From Xenopus tropicalis (lineage: Eukaryota; Chordata; Amphibia; Anura; Pipidae): 64,000 nucleotides of DNA. A model generated the notes under the pieces. The model was not told the origin of the DNA and searched no databases. It saw only the letters and a program-made list of their open reading frames with translations. Both the position numbers and the translations under genes were made by a program. Shown one piece after another: positions 41,128 through 54,200 of the stretch. Each line of letters begins with the position of its first letter. Within the stretch, counting starts at the first letter, position 1. The DNA is taken from assembly GCF_000004195.4 (NCBI RefSeq), contig NC_030679.2:152272284-152336283 (forward strand). The letters run 5' to 3'.

Positions 41128-42003
41128 TAATTTATGTCTTAATTTATCAGTGACAGTGCTCACTATAAATCATACTGTGTCGGGGATAAATATAATGTTT
41201 GTTTGTTGCGCCAGATTCATCACGTGGGTTAATTTATCAGTGACAGTGCTCACTATAAATCATACTGTGTCGGGGATAAATATAGTTTGTTTGTTGCGCC
41301 AGATTCATCACGTGGGTTAATTTATCAGTGACAGTGCTCACTATAAATCATACTGTGTCGGGGATAAATAATATGTTTGTTTTTTTGTGCCAGATTCATT
41401 GCGTGGGTTAATTTATCAGTGACAGTGCTCACTATAAATCATACTGTGTTGGGGATAAATATAATGTTTGGTTTTTTTTGCGCCAGATTCATCACGTGGG
41501 TTAATTTATCAGTGACAGTGCTCACTATAAATCATACTGTGTTGGGGATAAATATAATTTGTTTGGTTTTTTTTGCGCCAGATTCATCACGTGGGTTAAT
41601 TTATCAGTGACAGTGCTCACTATAAATCATACTGTGTCGGGGATAAATAATATGTTTGTTTTTTTGTGCCAGATTCATTGCGTGGGTTCATTTATCAGTG
41701 ACAGTGCTCACTATAAATCATACTGTGTCGGGGATAAATAATATGTTTGGTTTTTTGCGCCAGATTCATCACGTGGGTTAATTTATCAGTGACAGTGCTC
41801 ACTATAAATCATACTGTGTCGGGGATAAATAATATGTTTGTTTTTTTGCGCCAGATTCATCACGTGGGTTAATTTATCAGTGACAGTGCTCACTATAAAT
41901 CATACTGTGTTGGGGATAAATATAATGTTTGGTTTTTTTTGCGCCAGATTCATCACGTGGGTTAATTTATCAGTGACAGTGCTCGCTATAAATGATACTG
42001 TGG
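41128..42003. repeat. About 91-nt repeat, 9-10 copies
   Basis: TTAATTTATCAGTGACAGTG recurs every 88-92 bases, each unit ending GCCAGATTCATCACGTGGG. The T run after TTTGGTT varies in length. The last copy is interrupted by the Tc1 element. Confidence 0.94.
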
Positions 42004-42008
42004 ATATA

Positions 42009-43639
42009 CAGTGGTGTGAAAAACTATTTGCCCCCTTCCTGATTTCTTATTCTTTTGCATGTTTGTCACACAAAATGTTTCTGATCATCAAACACATTTA
42101 ACTATTAGTCAAAGATAACACAAGTAAACACAAAATGCAGTTTTTAAATGAGGGTTTTTATTATTTAGGGAGAAAAAAAATCCAAACCTACATGGCCCTG
42201 TGTGAAAAAGTAATTGCCCCCTGAACCTAATAACTGGTTGGGCCACCCTTAGCAGCAATAACTGCAATCAAGCGTTTGCGATAACTTGCAACGAGTCTTT
42301 TACAGCGCTCTGGAGGAATTTTGGCCCACTCATCTTTGCAGAATTGTTGTAATTCAGCTTTATTTGAGTGTTTTCTAGCATGAACCGCCTTTTTAAGGTC
42401 ATGCCACAACATCTCAATAGGATTCAGGTCAGGACTTTGACTAGGCCACTCCAAAGTCTTCATTTTGTTTTTCTTCAGCCATTCAGAGGTGGATTTGCTG
42501 GTGTGTTTTGGGTCATTGTCCTGCTGCAGCACCCAAGATCGCTTCAGCTTGAGTTGACGAACAGATGGCCGGACATTCTCCTTCAGGATTTTTTGGTAGA
42601 CAGTAGAATTCATGGTTCCATCTATCACAGCAAGCCTTCCAGGTCCTGAAGCAGCAAAACAACCCCAGACCATCACACTACCACCACCATATTTTACTGT
42701 TGGTATGATGTTCTTTTTCTGAAATGCTGTGTTACTTTTACGCCAGATGTAACAGGACACGCACCTTCCAAAAAGTTCAACTTTTGTCTCGTCGGTCCAC
42801 AAGGTATTTTCCCAAAAGTCTTGGCAATCATTGAGATGTTTTTTAGCAAAATTGAGACGAGCCATAATGTTCTTTTTCCTTAAAAGTGGTTTGCGCCTTG
42901 GAAATCTGCCATGCAGGCCGTTTTTGCCCAGTCTCTTTCTTATGGTGGAGTCGGGAACACTGACCTTAATTGAGGCAAGTGAGGCCTGCAGTTCTTTAGA
43001 TGTTGTCCTGGGGTCTTTTGTGGCCTCTCGGATGAGTTGTCTCTGCGCTCTTGGGGTAATTTTGGTCGGCCGGCCAATCCTGGGAAGGTTCACCACTGTT
43101 CCATGTTTTTGCCATTTGTGGATAATGGCTCTCACTGTGGTTCGCTGGAGTCCCAAAGCTTTAGAAATGGCTTTATAACCTTTACCAGACTGATAGATCT
43201 CAATTACTTTTGTTCTCATTTGTTCCTGAATTTCTTTGGATCTTGGCATGATGTGTAGCTTTTGAGGTGCTTTTGGGCTACTTCTCTGTGTCAGGTAGCT
43301 CCTATTTAACTGATTTCTTGATTGAAACAGGTGTGGCAGTAATCAGGCCTGGGGGTGACTACAGAAATTGATATTGAAATTGAAAATTGAAATTGATAAA
43401 CCACAGTTAAGTTATTTTTTAACAAGGGGGGCAATCACTTTTTCACACAGGGCCATGTAGATTTGGAGTTTTTTTTCTCCCTTAATAACGTAAACTTCAT
43501 TTTAAAACTGCATTTTGTGTTCAATTATGTTATTTTGACTAATAGTTAACGGTTTTTGATGAGCAGAAACATTTAAGTGTGACAAACATGCAAAAGAATA
43601 AGAAATCAGGAAGGGGGCAAATAGTTTTTCACACCACTG
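42009..43639 (-). mobile_element. Tc1/mariner DNA transposon, structurally complete
   Basis: The element is 1,631 bp with TA on both sides (42007-42008, 43640-43641). Both termini read CAGTGGTGTGAAAAACTATT, and about 52 outer bases are identical. Similarity resumes further in (CATGGCCCTGTGTGAAAAAG near 42192 and its complement near 43433), giving long terminal inverted repeats of about 200 bp with paired direct repeats, as in Sleeping Beauty-like elements. It carries one uninterrupted transposase on the minus strand. Confidence 0.95.
42227..43249 (-). CDS. Tc1-like transposase, 340 residues, intact
   Basis: Cut-and-paste transposase. It has a paired-like DNA-binding region with two helix-turn-helix units (about 1-110) separated by a GRPTKI AT-hook-like motif at 59-64, and a basic PRRKPLLRKK stretch (about 117-126) as candidate nuclear signal. 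The DD34E catalytic triad is intact: D153 (WTDETK), D244 (LQQDND) and E279 (SPDLNPIE), the same residue numbers as Sleeping Beauty. It has the glycine-rich box YGGGSVMVWGCF, full family length and no stops or frameshift. Start MPRSKEIQEQ and end GGPTSY are typical. Activity is inferred from integrity only. Confidence 0.95.
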   Translation of the reverse strand: MPRSKEIQEQMRTKVIEIYQSGKGYKAISKALGLQRTTVRAIIHKWQKHGTVVNLPRIGRPTKITPRAQRQLIREATKDPRTTSKELQASLASIKVSVPDSTIRKRLGKNGLHGRFPRRKPLLRKKNIMARLNFAKKHLNDCQDFWENTLWTDETKVELFGRCVSCYIWRKSNTAFQKKNIIPTVKYGGGSVMVWGCFAASGPGRLAVIDGTMNSTVYQKILKENVRPSVRQLKLKRSWVLQQDNDPKHTSKSTSEWLKKNKMKTLEWPSQSPDLNPIEMLWHDLKKAVHARKHSNKAELQQFCKDEWAKIPPERCKRLVASYRKRLIAVIAAKGGPTSY

Positions 43640-43641
43640 TA

Positions 43642-44330
43642 GTGATGAAAGGCAATAGTTAAAATGGCAGCTTTTTATTATTTTTATTAACCATTGTGAT
43701 TGTGCAGCTCATTAAGCTTCTGCCACTACTAGTGGTAATAATGTATTTGGCTAATACAGGAATAGTGCCAGTAAGCTCCAACACAAACCCGGCTGCTGTA
43801 CCTTTTTTATATATGGCCCCTCCCCCTCTCTGCAGCCCACCCCGTACCTCTTTGGCATTGGCCTGCTTCCCTCTTCTCATTCCTCTGGCTGCACAGGGTA
43901 TGTATTAATAGGAGGGCATAGCAATGCACTGATTGGCTGCAGATACTCCATCCTATCAGAGGCTAGCACTGGCCCCACCTCCTGTATTACCTGTTGATAT
44001 CACTAGAGAATAAGGTGCCAGCCATTTGTGCCAGTTGCTACAGGCTGACAGCTAGTTCTGCCCCTGTAGCACCACCTCTCACAGCGCCACCTTGTGCCAT
44101 GGCTCTGAATGGCAGGGCCCTTGTTCCAAAGTCATTGCTGATATAAGGAAATGCATGGAATGGTTTATCACTGACAGTGATCAGTAGAACTGCTCTTTCT
44201 CCCTATTAAATGCATTATTTTCCCAATCTAAACACTTGCCTGGTCCTTTCCTTTCTGATTATAGTCATTATATTGGTACTGGTGTGATGTTTTCATTGAT
44301 AATGGGGCCTACGGAATAACCTGATGCCTG
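43642..44330. other. Intergenic stretch between Tc1 and MITE debris
   Basis: AT-rich flank with no recognised gene. It lies between the convergent 3' ends of TFR2 and ZCWPW1. Confidence 0.45.
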
Positions 44331-44560
44331 GGATCAGACTTCCTTCTCTCAGCTCAAACCTCCAGGACACAGGCTTGAGCCTGCTCAGCTTCCTCCTCTC
44401 TCCCCCTGCCTTCTACCTCCTCCCCTCCCCTCTCTGCTGTAATCTGAGCCCAGAGCACACAGATACAGGTAGAAAAGTCAGACCAAGATAAAATGGCAGC
44501 TGCTATCTTAAACAAACACAGAGACAGGTGTGACAGGCGCAAGTAATCGACAGCAATGAT
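44331..44560. mobile_element. Fragment of a T2-type MITE
   Basis: It shares AATGGCAGCTGCTATCTTAA, a preceding CT-rich stretch and the ATCTGAGC block with the complete MITE interior at 45760-45960. No TTAA-flanked ends are clear, so it is a truncated copy. Confidence 0.6.
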
Positions 44561-44564
44561 TCCT

Positions 44565-45295
44565 GCAACATCAACATCACAACTTTATTTGTGCAACACA
44601 AACACACACACTTATCGCCTCACTGCCGACATCCCAACGCCTGGAAAGTGAACTCTCACACAAACGGTACAGTTGTGTCACTTCCTTTCAGTAAAATAGG
44701 CACTTTTTGTCACTTTCTTTCAGTAAAATACACAATTTTGTCATTTTTTTAGGTAAAATACACACTTTTCATCCCCTCCTTGAAGTAAAATGGGTTTTTT
44801 CTTTAAAATGTGCCATTAAAATACAATGAGAAATATTCTTGTTTACTAAAAAAAACAAAACACAATTTCTTCCCATTTGTTGGAAGAATTTCTAAAATGT
44901 CATGTGACAGGAAGTGCAGTGAGATGCCATAAAGCTGAGTACAGCAGGTGGGGTAAAGGGCAAGTAAAGCCCTAAATGATGATATATGAAACGAAGGGCA
45001 AGGGGCATCTTTTCCAAGGCTCTCCTGCATCAGCGCCCTTACTGTACCCGGGGAAGCAGATGGCATCGGGGCATACAAGGGTGCCCCAATCTGGATGTAC
45101 ATCTGCCCTATCTGAACCCTTTTTTTTAAAGCAAATAAAAACATGTTTTGACAGAACTTCTGTTCATTCAAAGACATAAATATCAGTTTAAAAATACAAC
45201 CTTAACAAAGAAGAATCAGGAGAATTACAGTTGTGCATTTGGGCGTGTTGGTCCTTCAGTGCCAGGGGACAGCGTGGGCACCAGTCCCATAGAGA
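44565..45295 (-). other. zcwpw1: Probable 3'-terminal exon / 3'UTR of ZCWPW1
   Basis: On the minus strand TTCTCTCTCCTAG at 45296 is a good acceptor. AATAAA lies at 44588-44583 near the end. The stop codon falls one base before the end of the preceding exon, so this exon would be non-coding. A 124-codon open frame inside has no recognisable similarity. Confidence 0.5.
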
Positions 45296-48200
45296 CTAGG
45301 AGAGAGAAGAATATGAATATAATAATATTGGAATGTACCTGCTGCTCCCTGCCTTATACCCCATATACTGCCCCGTGCCCCACACATAGCACTACCCCTA
45401 ACCTAAAGCAAGAGGGTAACTATGCGCCCAAACCCAGGGCTGCTATTGGGGGGGACAAGTGGCTGCCACACTGCACTGTATCACTAATTGCCCCTTATAA
45501 CATTCAGCCCAGTCCAAATATTATGGCCCCTGTGCCCAGTGCATTGCCAAGAGGATAGCTATAATGGGGCAACATTAAAGGGTAGATATTGTGTGAAAGT
45601 CAAGAATGTGCCTGTGCATTAAAGGAGAAGGAAAGGTTATGTAGCTTTATCAGAAAGGTCTATGTAAATACAGCCATAAGCTGCACTCACAGAGTCCTCT
45701 ATCAAAAGAAACACAGTATTTCGTGTCTCCTTTTTTGTAAACATGTTCTTCTGTGTCAGACTTCCTCTCTCAGAAACAACCTTCATTCCAGGGGCTGAAT
45801 CTGCGCAGTTCTCTCCTCTCTGCAAAGGACTCCCTCCCCCCCTCTCCCTAGGAATGTGTGATCTGAGCTATAACGGCTAGAGCTGCAGCAGGAAGCTACT
45901 TAAAATGGCAGCTGCCGTCTTAAGCAAACGGAGAAAGCTTCTAGGGCTGTTCCACAGGCAGGTAATAGTTTCTGCAGAATAAATATAGGGTTCCAGGTGG
46001 CACTAATGTGGCAAATAAAATGCCAAAATGACTTTCCTTCTCTTTTAAACTCCTATTAATATAGAACAATGTGCTGAGAAAAGTATGTGTTTTGGGCTGA
46101 TTTAGTGGTTTCCCCCCAAAACCCCACTAGCTCCACCCATCTGTTTCACTTCCTGTTGGCTCCTTTCCTAGGGTGTGCAGGGGTTGCCGGCGGCACTCAC
46201 TGTAGGATATGAACCAATTAGCAGCTAGGCTGACCTGATAGGGAACTGAAGCCTGTGTGTGACTGCAGGCCTGTGATTGGCTACACACCCCCCCCCCCTC
46301 ACTGTGCTTCTGGCAGGCATCTCATTTGAAACACAGAGAGGGGCCATACAGACCTATAGGGAGCCCAATAAAGAGGCCATATTTAAAGATAATGATCATT
46401 TTAGTCCAAAATGAAACCAGCACAGGACCGCCCTGAGAAAAGAATCTCACCTCATACGTTCAGCCCACTGCGACGGCAAAATCCGAATGAATGCAGGCGC
46501 TCCTGGAACAGAGAGGTGACAGTGACTCCTTGCTACTTTACCTTATAACGACCAATGGGCTGGGAGACTGCCCAGTGCCGCCTCTGGCTCCGCCTCTGGC
46601 TCCGCCTCATTCCAAGCAAGTACCTGAATGCCCAGGGAAAGGACCGCATTTGCCATCCCAATACTTTTAACGAGCATCTTCTTCAGCTCCTGGTTCTTCT
46701 CCTTATACTGCAATATGAAGAAAGGCAAAGCTCTAAGCCAATCAGAAAACGGGTATCATCAGTAGAGTGCTATTATGGCTGGGGTGTCTGATATATATAT
46801 ATATAATAATAAAGATATTCTGCTGAAAAGAGGCCCCAGCGATGGTCACTTCCATACTCACCACCTTGAGGCTCTCTGGAGAGTGATCACGGAAGGGTTT
46901 CAGGTGGCTGCTACAAATCCAGGCTCGGGACACCGCGTCCCCCAAAAATGTCACGTGATATTTCCACTGCAAAGGAAATAAAACCTCATGGGATAAACAG
47001 TGAGATAAGTTCCTCTCATTGAATTGTATCTGGCTCTATGGGAAGATCTGGGATTGGATCAGGGGATAAGTTCCTCTCATTGAATTGTATCTGGCTCTAT
47101 GGGAAGATCTGGGATTGGATCAGGGATAAGTTCCTCTCATTGAATTGTATCTGGCTCTATGGGAAGATCTGGGATTGGATCAGGGGATAAATTCCTCTCA
47201 TTGAATTGTATCTGGCTCTATGGGAAGATCTGGGATTGGATCAGGGATAGGTTTCTCTCATTGAATTGTATCTGGCTCTATGGGAAGATCTGGGATTGGA
47301 TCAGGGATACGTTTCTCTCATTGAATTGTATCTGGCTCTATGGGAAGATCTGGGATTGGATCAGGGATAAGTTCCTCTCATTGAATTGTATCTGGCTCTA
47401 TGGGAAGATCTGGGATTGGATCAGGGGATAAATTCCTCTCATTGAATTGTATCTGGCTCTATGGGAAGATCTGGGATTGGATCAGGGATAGGTTTCTCTC
47501 ATTGAATTGTATCTGGCTCTATGGGAAGATCTGGGATTGGATCAGGGATACGTTTCTCTCATTGAATTGTATCTGGCTCTATGGGAAGATCTGGGATTGG
47601 ATCAGGGATACGTTTCTCTCATTGAATTGTATCTGGCTCTATGGGAAGATCTGGGATTGGATCAGGGGATAAGTTCCTCTCATTGAATTGTATCTGGCTC
47701 TATGGGAAGATCTGGGATTGGATCAGGGATAAGTTCCTCTCATTGAATTGTATCTGGATCTATGGGAAGATCTGGGATTGGATCAGGGGATAAGTTCCTC
47801 TCATTGAATTGTATCTGGCTCTATGGGAAGATCTGGGATTGGATCAGGGATAGGTTTCTCTCATTGAATTGTATCTGGCTCTATGGGAAGATCTGGGATT
47901 GGATCAGGGATACGTTTCTCTCATTGAATTGTATCTGGCTCTATGGGAAGATCTGGGATTGGATCAGGGATACGTTTCTCTCATTGAATTGTATCTGGAT
48001 CTATGGGAAGATCTGGGATTGGATCAGGGGATAAGTTCCTCTCATTGAATTGTATCTGGCTCTATGGGAAGATCTGGGATTGGATCAGGGATAACTTCCT
48101 CTCATTGAATTGTATCTGGCTCTATGGGAAGATCTGGGATTGGATCAGGGGATAAGTTCCTCTCATTGAATTGTATCTGGCTCCATGGGAAGATCTGGGA

Positions 48201-51200
48201 TTGGATCAGGGGATAAATTCCTCTCATTGAATTGTATCTGGCTCTATGGGAAGATCTGGGATTGGATCAGGGATACGTTTCTCTCATTGAATTGTATCTG
48301 GCTCTATGGGAAGATCTGGGATTGGATCAGGGGATAAATTCCTCTCATTGAATTGTATCTGGCTCTATGGGAAGATCTGGGATTGGATCAGGGATAAATT
48401 CCTCTCATTGAATTGTATCTGGCTCTATGGGAAGATCTGGGATTGGATCAGGGGATAAGTTCCTCTCATTGAATTGTATCTGGCTCTATGGGAAGATCTG
48501 GGATTGGATCAGGGATACGTTTCTCTCATTGAATTGTATCTGGCTCTATGGGAAGATCTGGGATTGGATCAGGGATAAATTCCTCTCATTGAATTGTATC
48601 TGGCTCTAAGGGAAGATCTGGGATTGGATCAGGGGATACGTTCCTCTCGTTGAATTGTATCTGGCTCTATGGGAAGATCTGGGATTGGATCAGGGGATAA
48701 GTTCCTCTCATTGAATTGTATCTGGCTCTATGGGAAGATCTGGGATTGGATCAGGGATAAGTTCCTCTCATTGAATTGTATCTGGCTCTATGGGAAGATC
48801 TGGGATTGGATCAGGGATAAGTTCCTCTCATTGAATTGTATCTGGCTCTATGGGAAGATCTGGGATTGGATCAGGGATAAGTTCCTCTCATTGAATTGTA
48901 TCTGGCTCTATGGGAAAATCTGGGTTTGGATCAGGGGATAAGTCCCTCTCATTGAATTGTATCTGGCTCTATGGGAAGATCTGGGATTGGATCAGGGGAT
49001 AAGTTCCTCTCATTGAATTGTATCTGGCTCTATGGGAAGATCTGGGATTGGATCAGGGGATAAATTCCTCTCATTGAATTGTATCTGGCTCTATGGGAAG
49101 ATCTGGGATTGGATCAGGGGATAAGTTCCTCTCATTGAATTGTATCTGGCTCTATGGGAAGATCTGGGGTATGTGTAAGTGAGTGGTACTTACAGGCAGT
49201 GGATCTGTACAATGTTTGAACTTAAAAAAATAAGCTGAGTCTGGATCAGAATCTATCATTGCCGGCCACCTGTAAGGAGATACCAAATGGCTACATAAAG
49301 TTCTGAGTAGAAAAGCATGGGGGGCAATCAGGCTGAACTGACTCACCAAGGGTAACCAGACTGCTTGGCCCACACGAGGCAGCCAGGTATAAATGCAGCG
49401 TAAATGAGATCCACATCTCCTGAGCAGGGCTCCTCTGGTTCTGCACAGCTGCGGTACTGGGATTCTGTAAAAAGTACCATTAACACTGGAATGTCAGAGC
49501 CGGGCTGGCACTAAGGGTAAAATATAGCAATATACCCCTCTGAGATACGAGGGGGGTAATACCTGCAAGGATAATGTACAATAATACCTGGGAGGGGCTT
49601 GTAGTAATAGCAAAGTGCGAGTAGTATCAGAGAGGAAGTAATCTCTGTGTGGGAGTAAGGGAAGCCATTGGCTGTTCTGTCTCAGTAAGAGCAGGGTTGC
49701 ACCAATGAGCAGCAAGTAAATATCTGGCGCCGTGGGATGGACTTGGCTCCAGTTGTTGCATGCACTTTCCCCCTAATCCCATTCCAGCCCTGTATGTTCC
49801 AGTGATAATAGTGAGAGGCACCCATGCACCCATGTTTGTGGGAGGGAGACCCCAACAGTTCCAAGAACTTACCCATATTCTGCTCACAGCACCAATCTTC
49901 AGGCAAAAGCAATGGATCCACGTCCTGCCCCAGTCTGCGCCATTTCTTGCAGTTCGGCTCAGCACACTGCACCCACGCCACACACACACCTGCCAGAGAA
50001 AGAGGGTTACTAGCCACTTGCTAATCCTTACTAGCCCAAGCACTGAGGCACACACACACCTGCCAGAGAAAGAGGGTTACTAGCCACTTGCTAATCCTTA
50101 CTAGCGCAAGCACTGAGGCACACACACACCTGCCAGAGAGAGAGGGTTACTAGCCACTTGCTAATCCTTACTAGCCCAAGCACTGAGGCACACACACACC
50201 TGCCAGAGAGAGAGGGTTACTAGCCACTTGCTAATCCTTACTAGCCCAAGCACTGAGGCACACACACACCTGCCAGAGAGAGAGGGTTACTAGCCACTTG
50301 CTAATCCTTACTAGCCCCAGCACTGAGGCACACACACCTGCCAGAGAGAGGGGGTTACTAGCCACTTGCTAATCCTTACTAGCCCAAGCACTGAGGCACA
50401 CACACACCTGCCAGAGAGAGAGGGTTACTAGCCAATTGCTAATCCTTACTAGCCCCAGCACTGAGACACACACCTGCCGGAAAGAGAGGGTTACTAGCCA
50501 CTTGATAATCCTTACTAGCCCAAGCACTGAGGCACACACACCTGCCAGAGAGAGAGGGTTACTAGCTAATTGCTAATCCTTACTAGCCCAAGCACTGAGA
50601 CACACACCTGTCAGAGAGAGAGGGTTACTAGCCACTTGCTAATCCTTACTAGCCCAAGCACTGAGGCACACACACACCTGCCAGAGAGAGAGGGTTACTA
50701 GCCAATTGCTAATCCTTACTAGCCCAAGCACTGAGACACACACCTGCCGGAAAGAGAGGGTTACTAGCCACTTGCTAATCCTTACTAGCCCAAGCACTGA
50801 GGCACACACACACCTGCCAGAGAGAGAGGGTTACTAGCCAATTGCTAATCCTTACTAGCCCAAGCACTGAGACACACACCTGCCGGAAAGAGAGGGTTAC
50901 TAGCCACTTGCTAATCCTTACTAGCCCAAGCAACACCCTAGGCGAGACAGGGTATGAAGCTAAATGCCCCCGGTGTATTGGTTCTATACTGGTACGAGTG
51001 GAACAGGAAGGGAAAGGTCTCACCTCTCTGCCAGGGGCCCACTGGTGATGCCTTTGCTGATTCTATCGGGGCCGAGCCAGGAGGTTCTGCCTGCGGTGCT
51101 GTTGGGTTCCTGCGAGCACAAGCACATGTGAGCCCCATTGCAGCAGTCACTAAGTGATTATGGGATATCAGTAAGGCGGCCGACCCATAACTTGTGCCCA

Positions 51201-54200
51201 GAATACGGCTAACACCATGGCACAGTGGGACGGACAGCCTGATACCGGGGGCCATGCTACTTGCTGATTGGCTGATTAAAGGAGACATATCCTATAAAAA
51301 TGATGAATGTACCAGGGAATTATACTCCTCTAGATATAGAAGGATTGTGCTTAAAAAGTTGTGTTTCTGACTGATTTATTGAGAAATTCCCCCCAAACCC
51401 CACTAGCCCCGCCCATCTGTGCCACTTCCTGCTGGCTGAATTCTCTGGATGAGCTGGGGAGCCGGCGGCCCTCCGTACCCTGCACTGTAGGATAGGAACC
51501 AATCAGCAGCTAGGCTGACCTGATAGGGAACTGAAGCCTGTCTGTGCTTGTGTGACTGCAGGGCTGTGATTGGCTCTCCCCCTCCTACTGTGCTTCTGGC
51601 AGGGACCGTTAGGACACGCCCACTCTCCATTTCACACTGGACAGAGAAGTGAGAGGATCTATAGGGAGCTCCAATAAAGGGGCCATTTTTACAGAGAGGA
51701 TTAATTTTTAGCCCAAAGGGAAACCAGCAACGGATATTATTCATAATTGCCTACAAAATTAGCCATTTTTTCCATTTATCCAATATGTCTCCTTTAAGGT
51801 TACAGCCACTGAGCAAATGTTGAGTCTTTTAATACATAATTATATTATAATAATAATAATGAGAATATCATGTGAGTGCAAATATAGACTGTTGCTAATG
51901 ACATGTTGTATTTATGGTGCCCAATACTGCCCCCAGCCAATGGCAACCCTGCCCACCCCTAGTCCCGCCGCTACACAGCAGTCACGTGCTCCCTCAGTGC
52001 ACCCTATGGCTCATATAAACCCAGCTCATTGGTACCGGTAGCGCAGGTAACACTTACCTTTTGTGCTTCCAAGGCGTAACCCTCAGCGCCGGATCGACAT
52101 CCCCAGCGTCTGTAATTCCTCCTGTCACCTGAGGGGGAGCTGTAAATGTGCACTGGGGTTTAATAAACAGCTGGTACTGAGGGGAACACTGCTAAATGTT
52201 ATGTCCTACCCCCCCCCCCACATTGCCGGTCTCTTGGGAAATAGTGCCTGCAGCCCCCTAAAATGTTACACAATGGGGGCAACGTATTTGTAATGACACC
52301 CCCCCAAACATGAGTACCCAGTACTGTGATCCCCCTATTCCTCAGAGACAGAGAGGTTGAAATACAGAGGTAAGTAGCCATGTTCCACGTATTGCCGGCT
52401 GGGGGAAGCTACAGTTTGTGTTACTCACCTCGGCCCGGGTTTCCCAGCACCGCTCCGAATATCTCTTCATAGTCTCGGCTGCTGAGTGTCCCCTCACTCT
52501 GGGAGAGAGGAATTGCCCACGTGAGAGAGGCATATCTGACTGAGACCCCAATGTGGGTGCACTGACAGGTGGAGGCAAGGTGGGGGCACTGACAGGTGGG
52601 GGCACTGACAGGTGGAGACAAGGTGGGGGCACTGACAGGTGGGGGCAAGGTGGGGGCACTGACAGGTGGGGGCACTGACAGGTGGAGGCAAGGTGGGGGC
52701 ACTGACAGGTGGGGGCACTGACAGGTGGAGACAAGGTGGGGGCACTGACAGGTGGAGACAAGGTGGGGGCACTGACAGGTGGAGGCAAGGTGGGGGCACT
52801 GACAGGTGGAGACAAGGTGGGGGCACTGACAGGTGGAGGCAAGGTGGGGGCACTGACAGGTGGAGGCAAGGTGGGGGCACTGACAGGTGGAGGCAAGGTG
52901 GGGGCACTGACAGGTGGAGACAAGGTGGGGGCACTGACAGGTGGAGACAAGGTGGGGGCACTGAGACAAAGTGGGGGCACTGACAGGTGGAGGCAAGGTG
53001 GGGGCACTGACAGGTGGAGGCAAGGTGGGGGCACTGACAGGTGGAGACAAGGTGGGGGCACTGACAGGTGGAGACAAGGTGGGGGCACTGAGACAAAGTG
53101 GGGGCACTGACAGGTGGAGGCAAGGTGGGGGCACTGACAGGTGGAGGCAAGGTGGGGGGCACTGACAGGTGGAGACAAGGTGGGGGCACTGAGACAAAGT
53201 GGGGGCACTGACAGGTGGAGGCAAGGTGGGGGCACTGACAGGTGGAGGCAAGGTGGGGGCACTGACAGGTGGAGGCAAGGTGGGGGCACTGAGACAAAGT
53301 GGGGGCACTGACAGGTGGAGGCAAGGTGGGGGCACTGACAGGTGGAGGCAAGGTGGGGGCACTGACAGGTGGAGGCAAGGTGGGGGCACTGACAGGTGGA
53401 GGCAAGGTGGGGGCACTGACAGGTGGAGGCAAGGTGGGGGCACTGACAGGTGGAGCAAGAAAAAAGCATATGGCACTCAGGACTACAAACCAGGGTAATA
53501 CCCTTTTAAAAGTTTATTGCGGAGGTGCAACGTTTCGGGGCAATGTGACCCCTTTATCAAGCATACAAATCAGTGAAGGCAAGTGAAATTTATACAGATG
53601 CAATAGCCACAACCCCAAGTTAATTGGTAATTGAATAAATACTTAATTGACAATAATAATATCCAGCCAACCTAGTTGTTTCTTTTTAAAAAAAGAATAA
53701 AATTATATAACTAAAGTGCAGTGCATCATATACAGTGTAAATTCAACGTCAGTGAATTAATCTCATAAAGTGCATGATATACATTAAAAACAATTTAATT
53801 ATACAAGACCGATGTGATCACACTTTCTTATTTCCCTCTGTTCTAAATCCAGTGTTGTAGTTGAATAACTACAACACTGGATTTAGAACAGAGGGAAATA
53901 AGAAAGTGTGATCACATCGGTCTTGTATAATTAAATTGTTTTTAATGTATATCATGCACTTTATGAGATTAATTCACTGACGTTGAATTTACACTGTATA
54001 TGATGCACTGCACTTTAGTTATATAATTTTATTCTTTTTTTAAAAAGAAACAACTAGGTTGGCTGGATATTATTATTGTCAATTAAGTATTTATTCAATT
54101 ACCAATTAACTTGGGGTTGTGGCTATTGCATCTGTATAAATTTCACTTGCCTTCACTGATTTGTATGCTTGATAAAGGGGTCACATTGCCCCGAAACGTT

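Noticed and set aside
44803..45177. 124-codon minus-strand frame
   Set aside because: It lies in the probable 3'UTR of ZCWPW1, with no similarity and no splice support.
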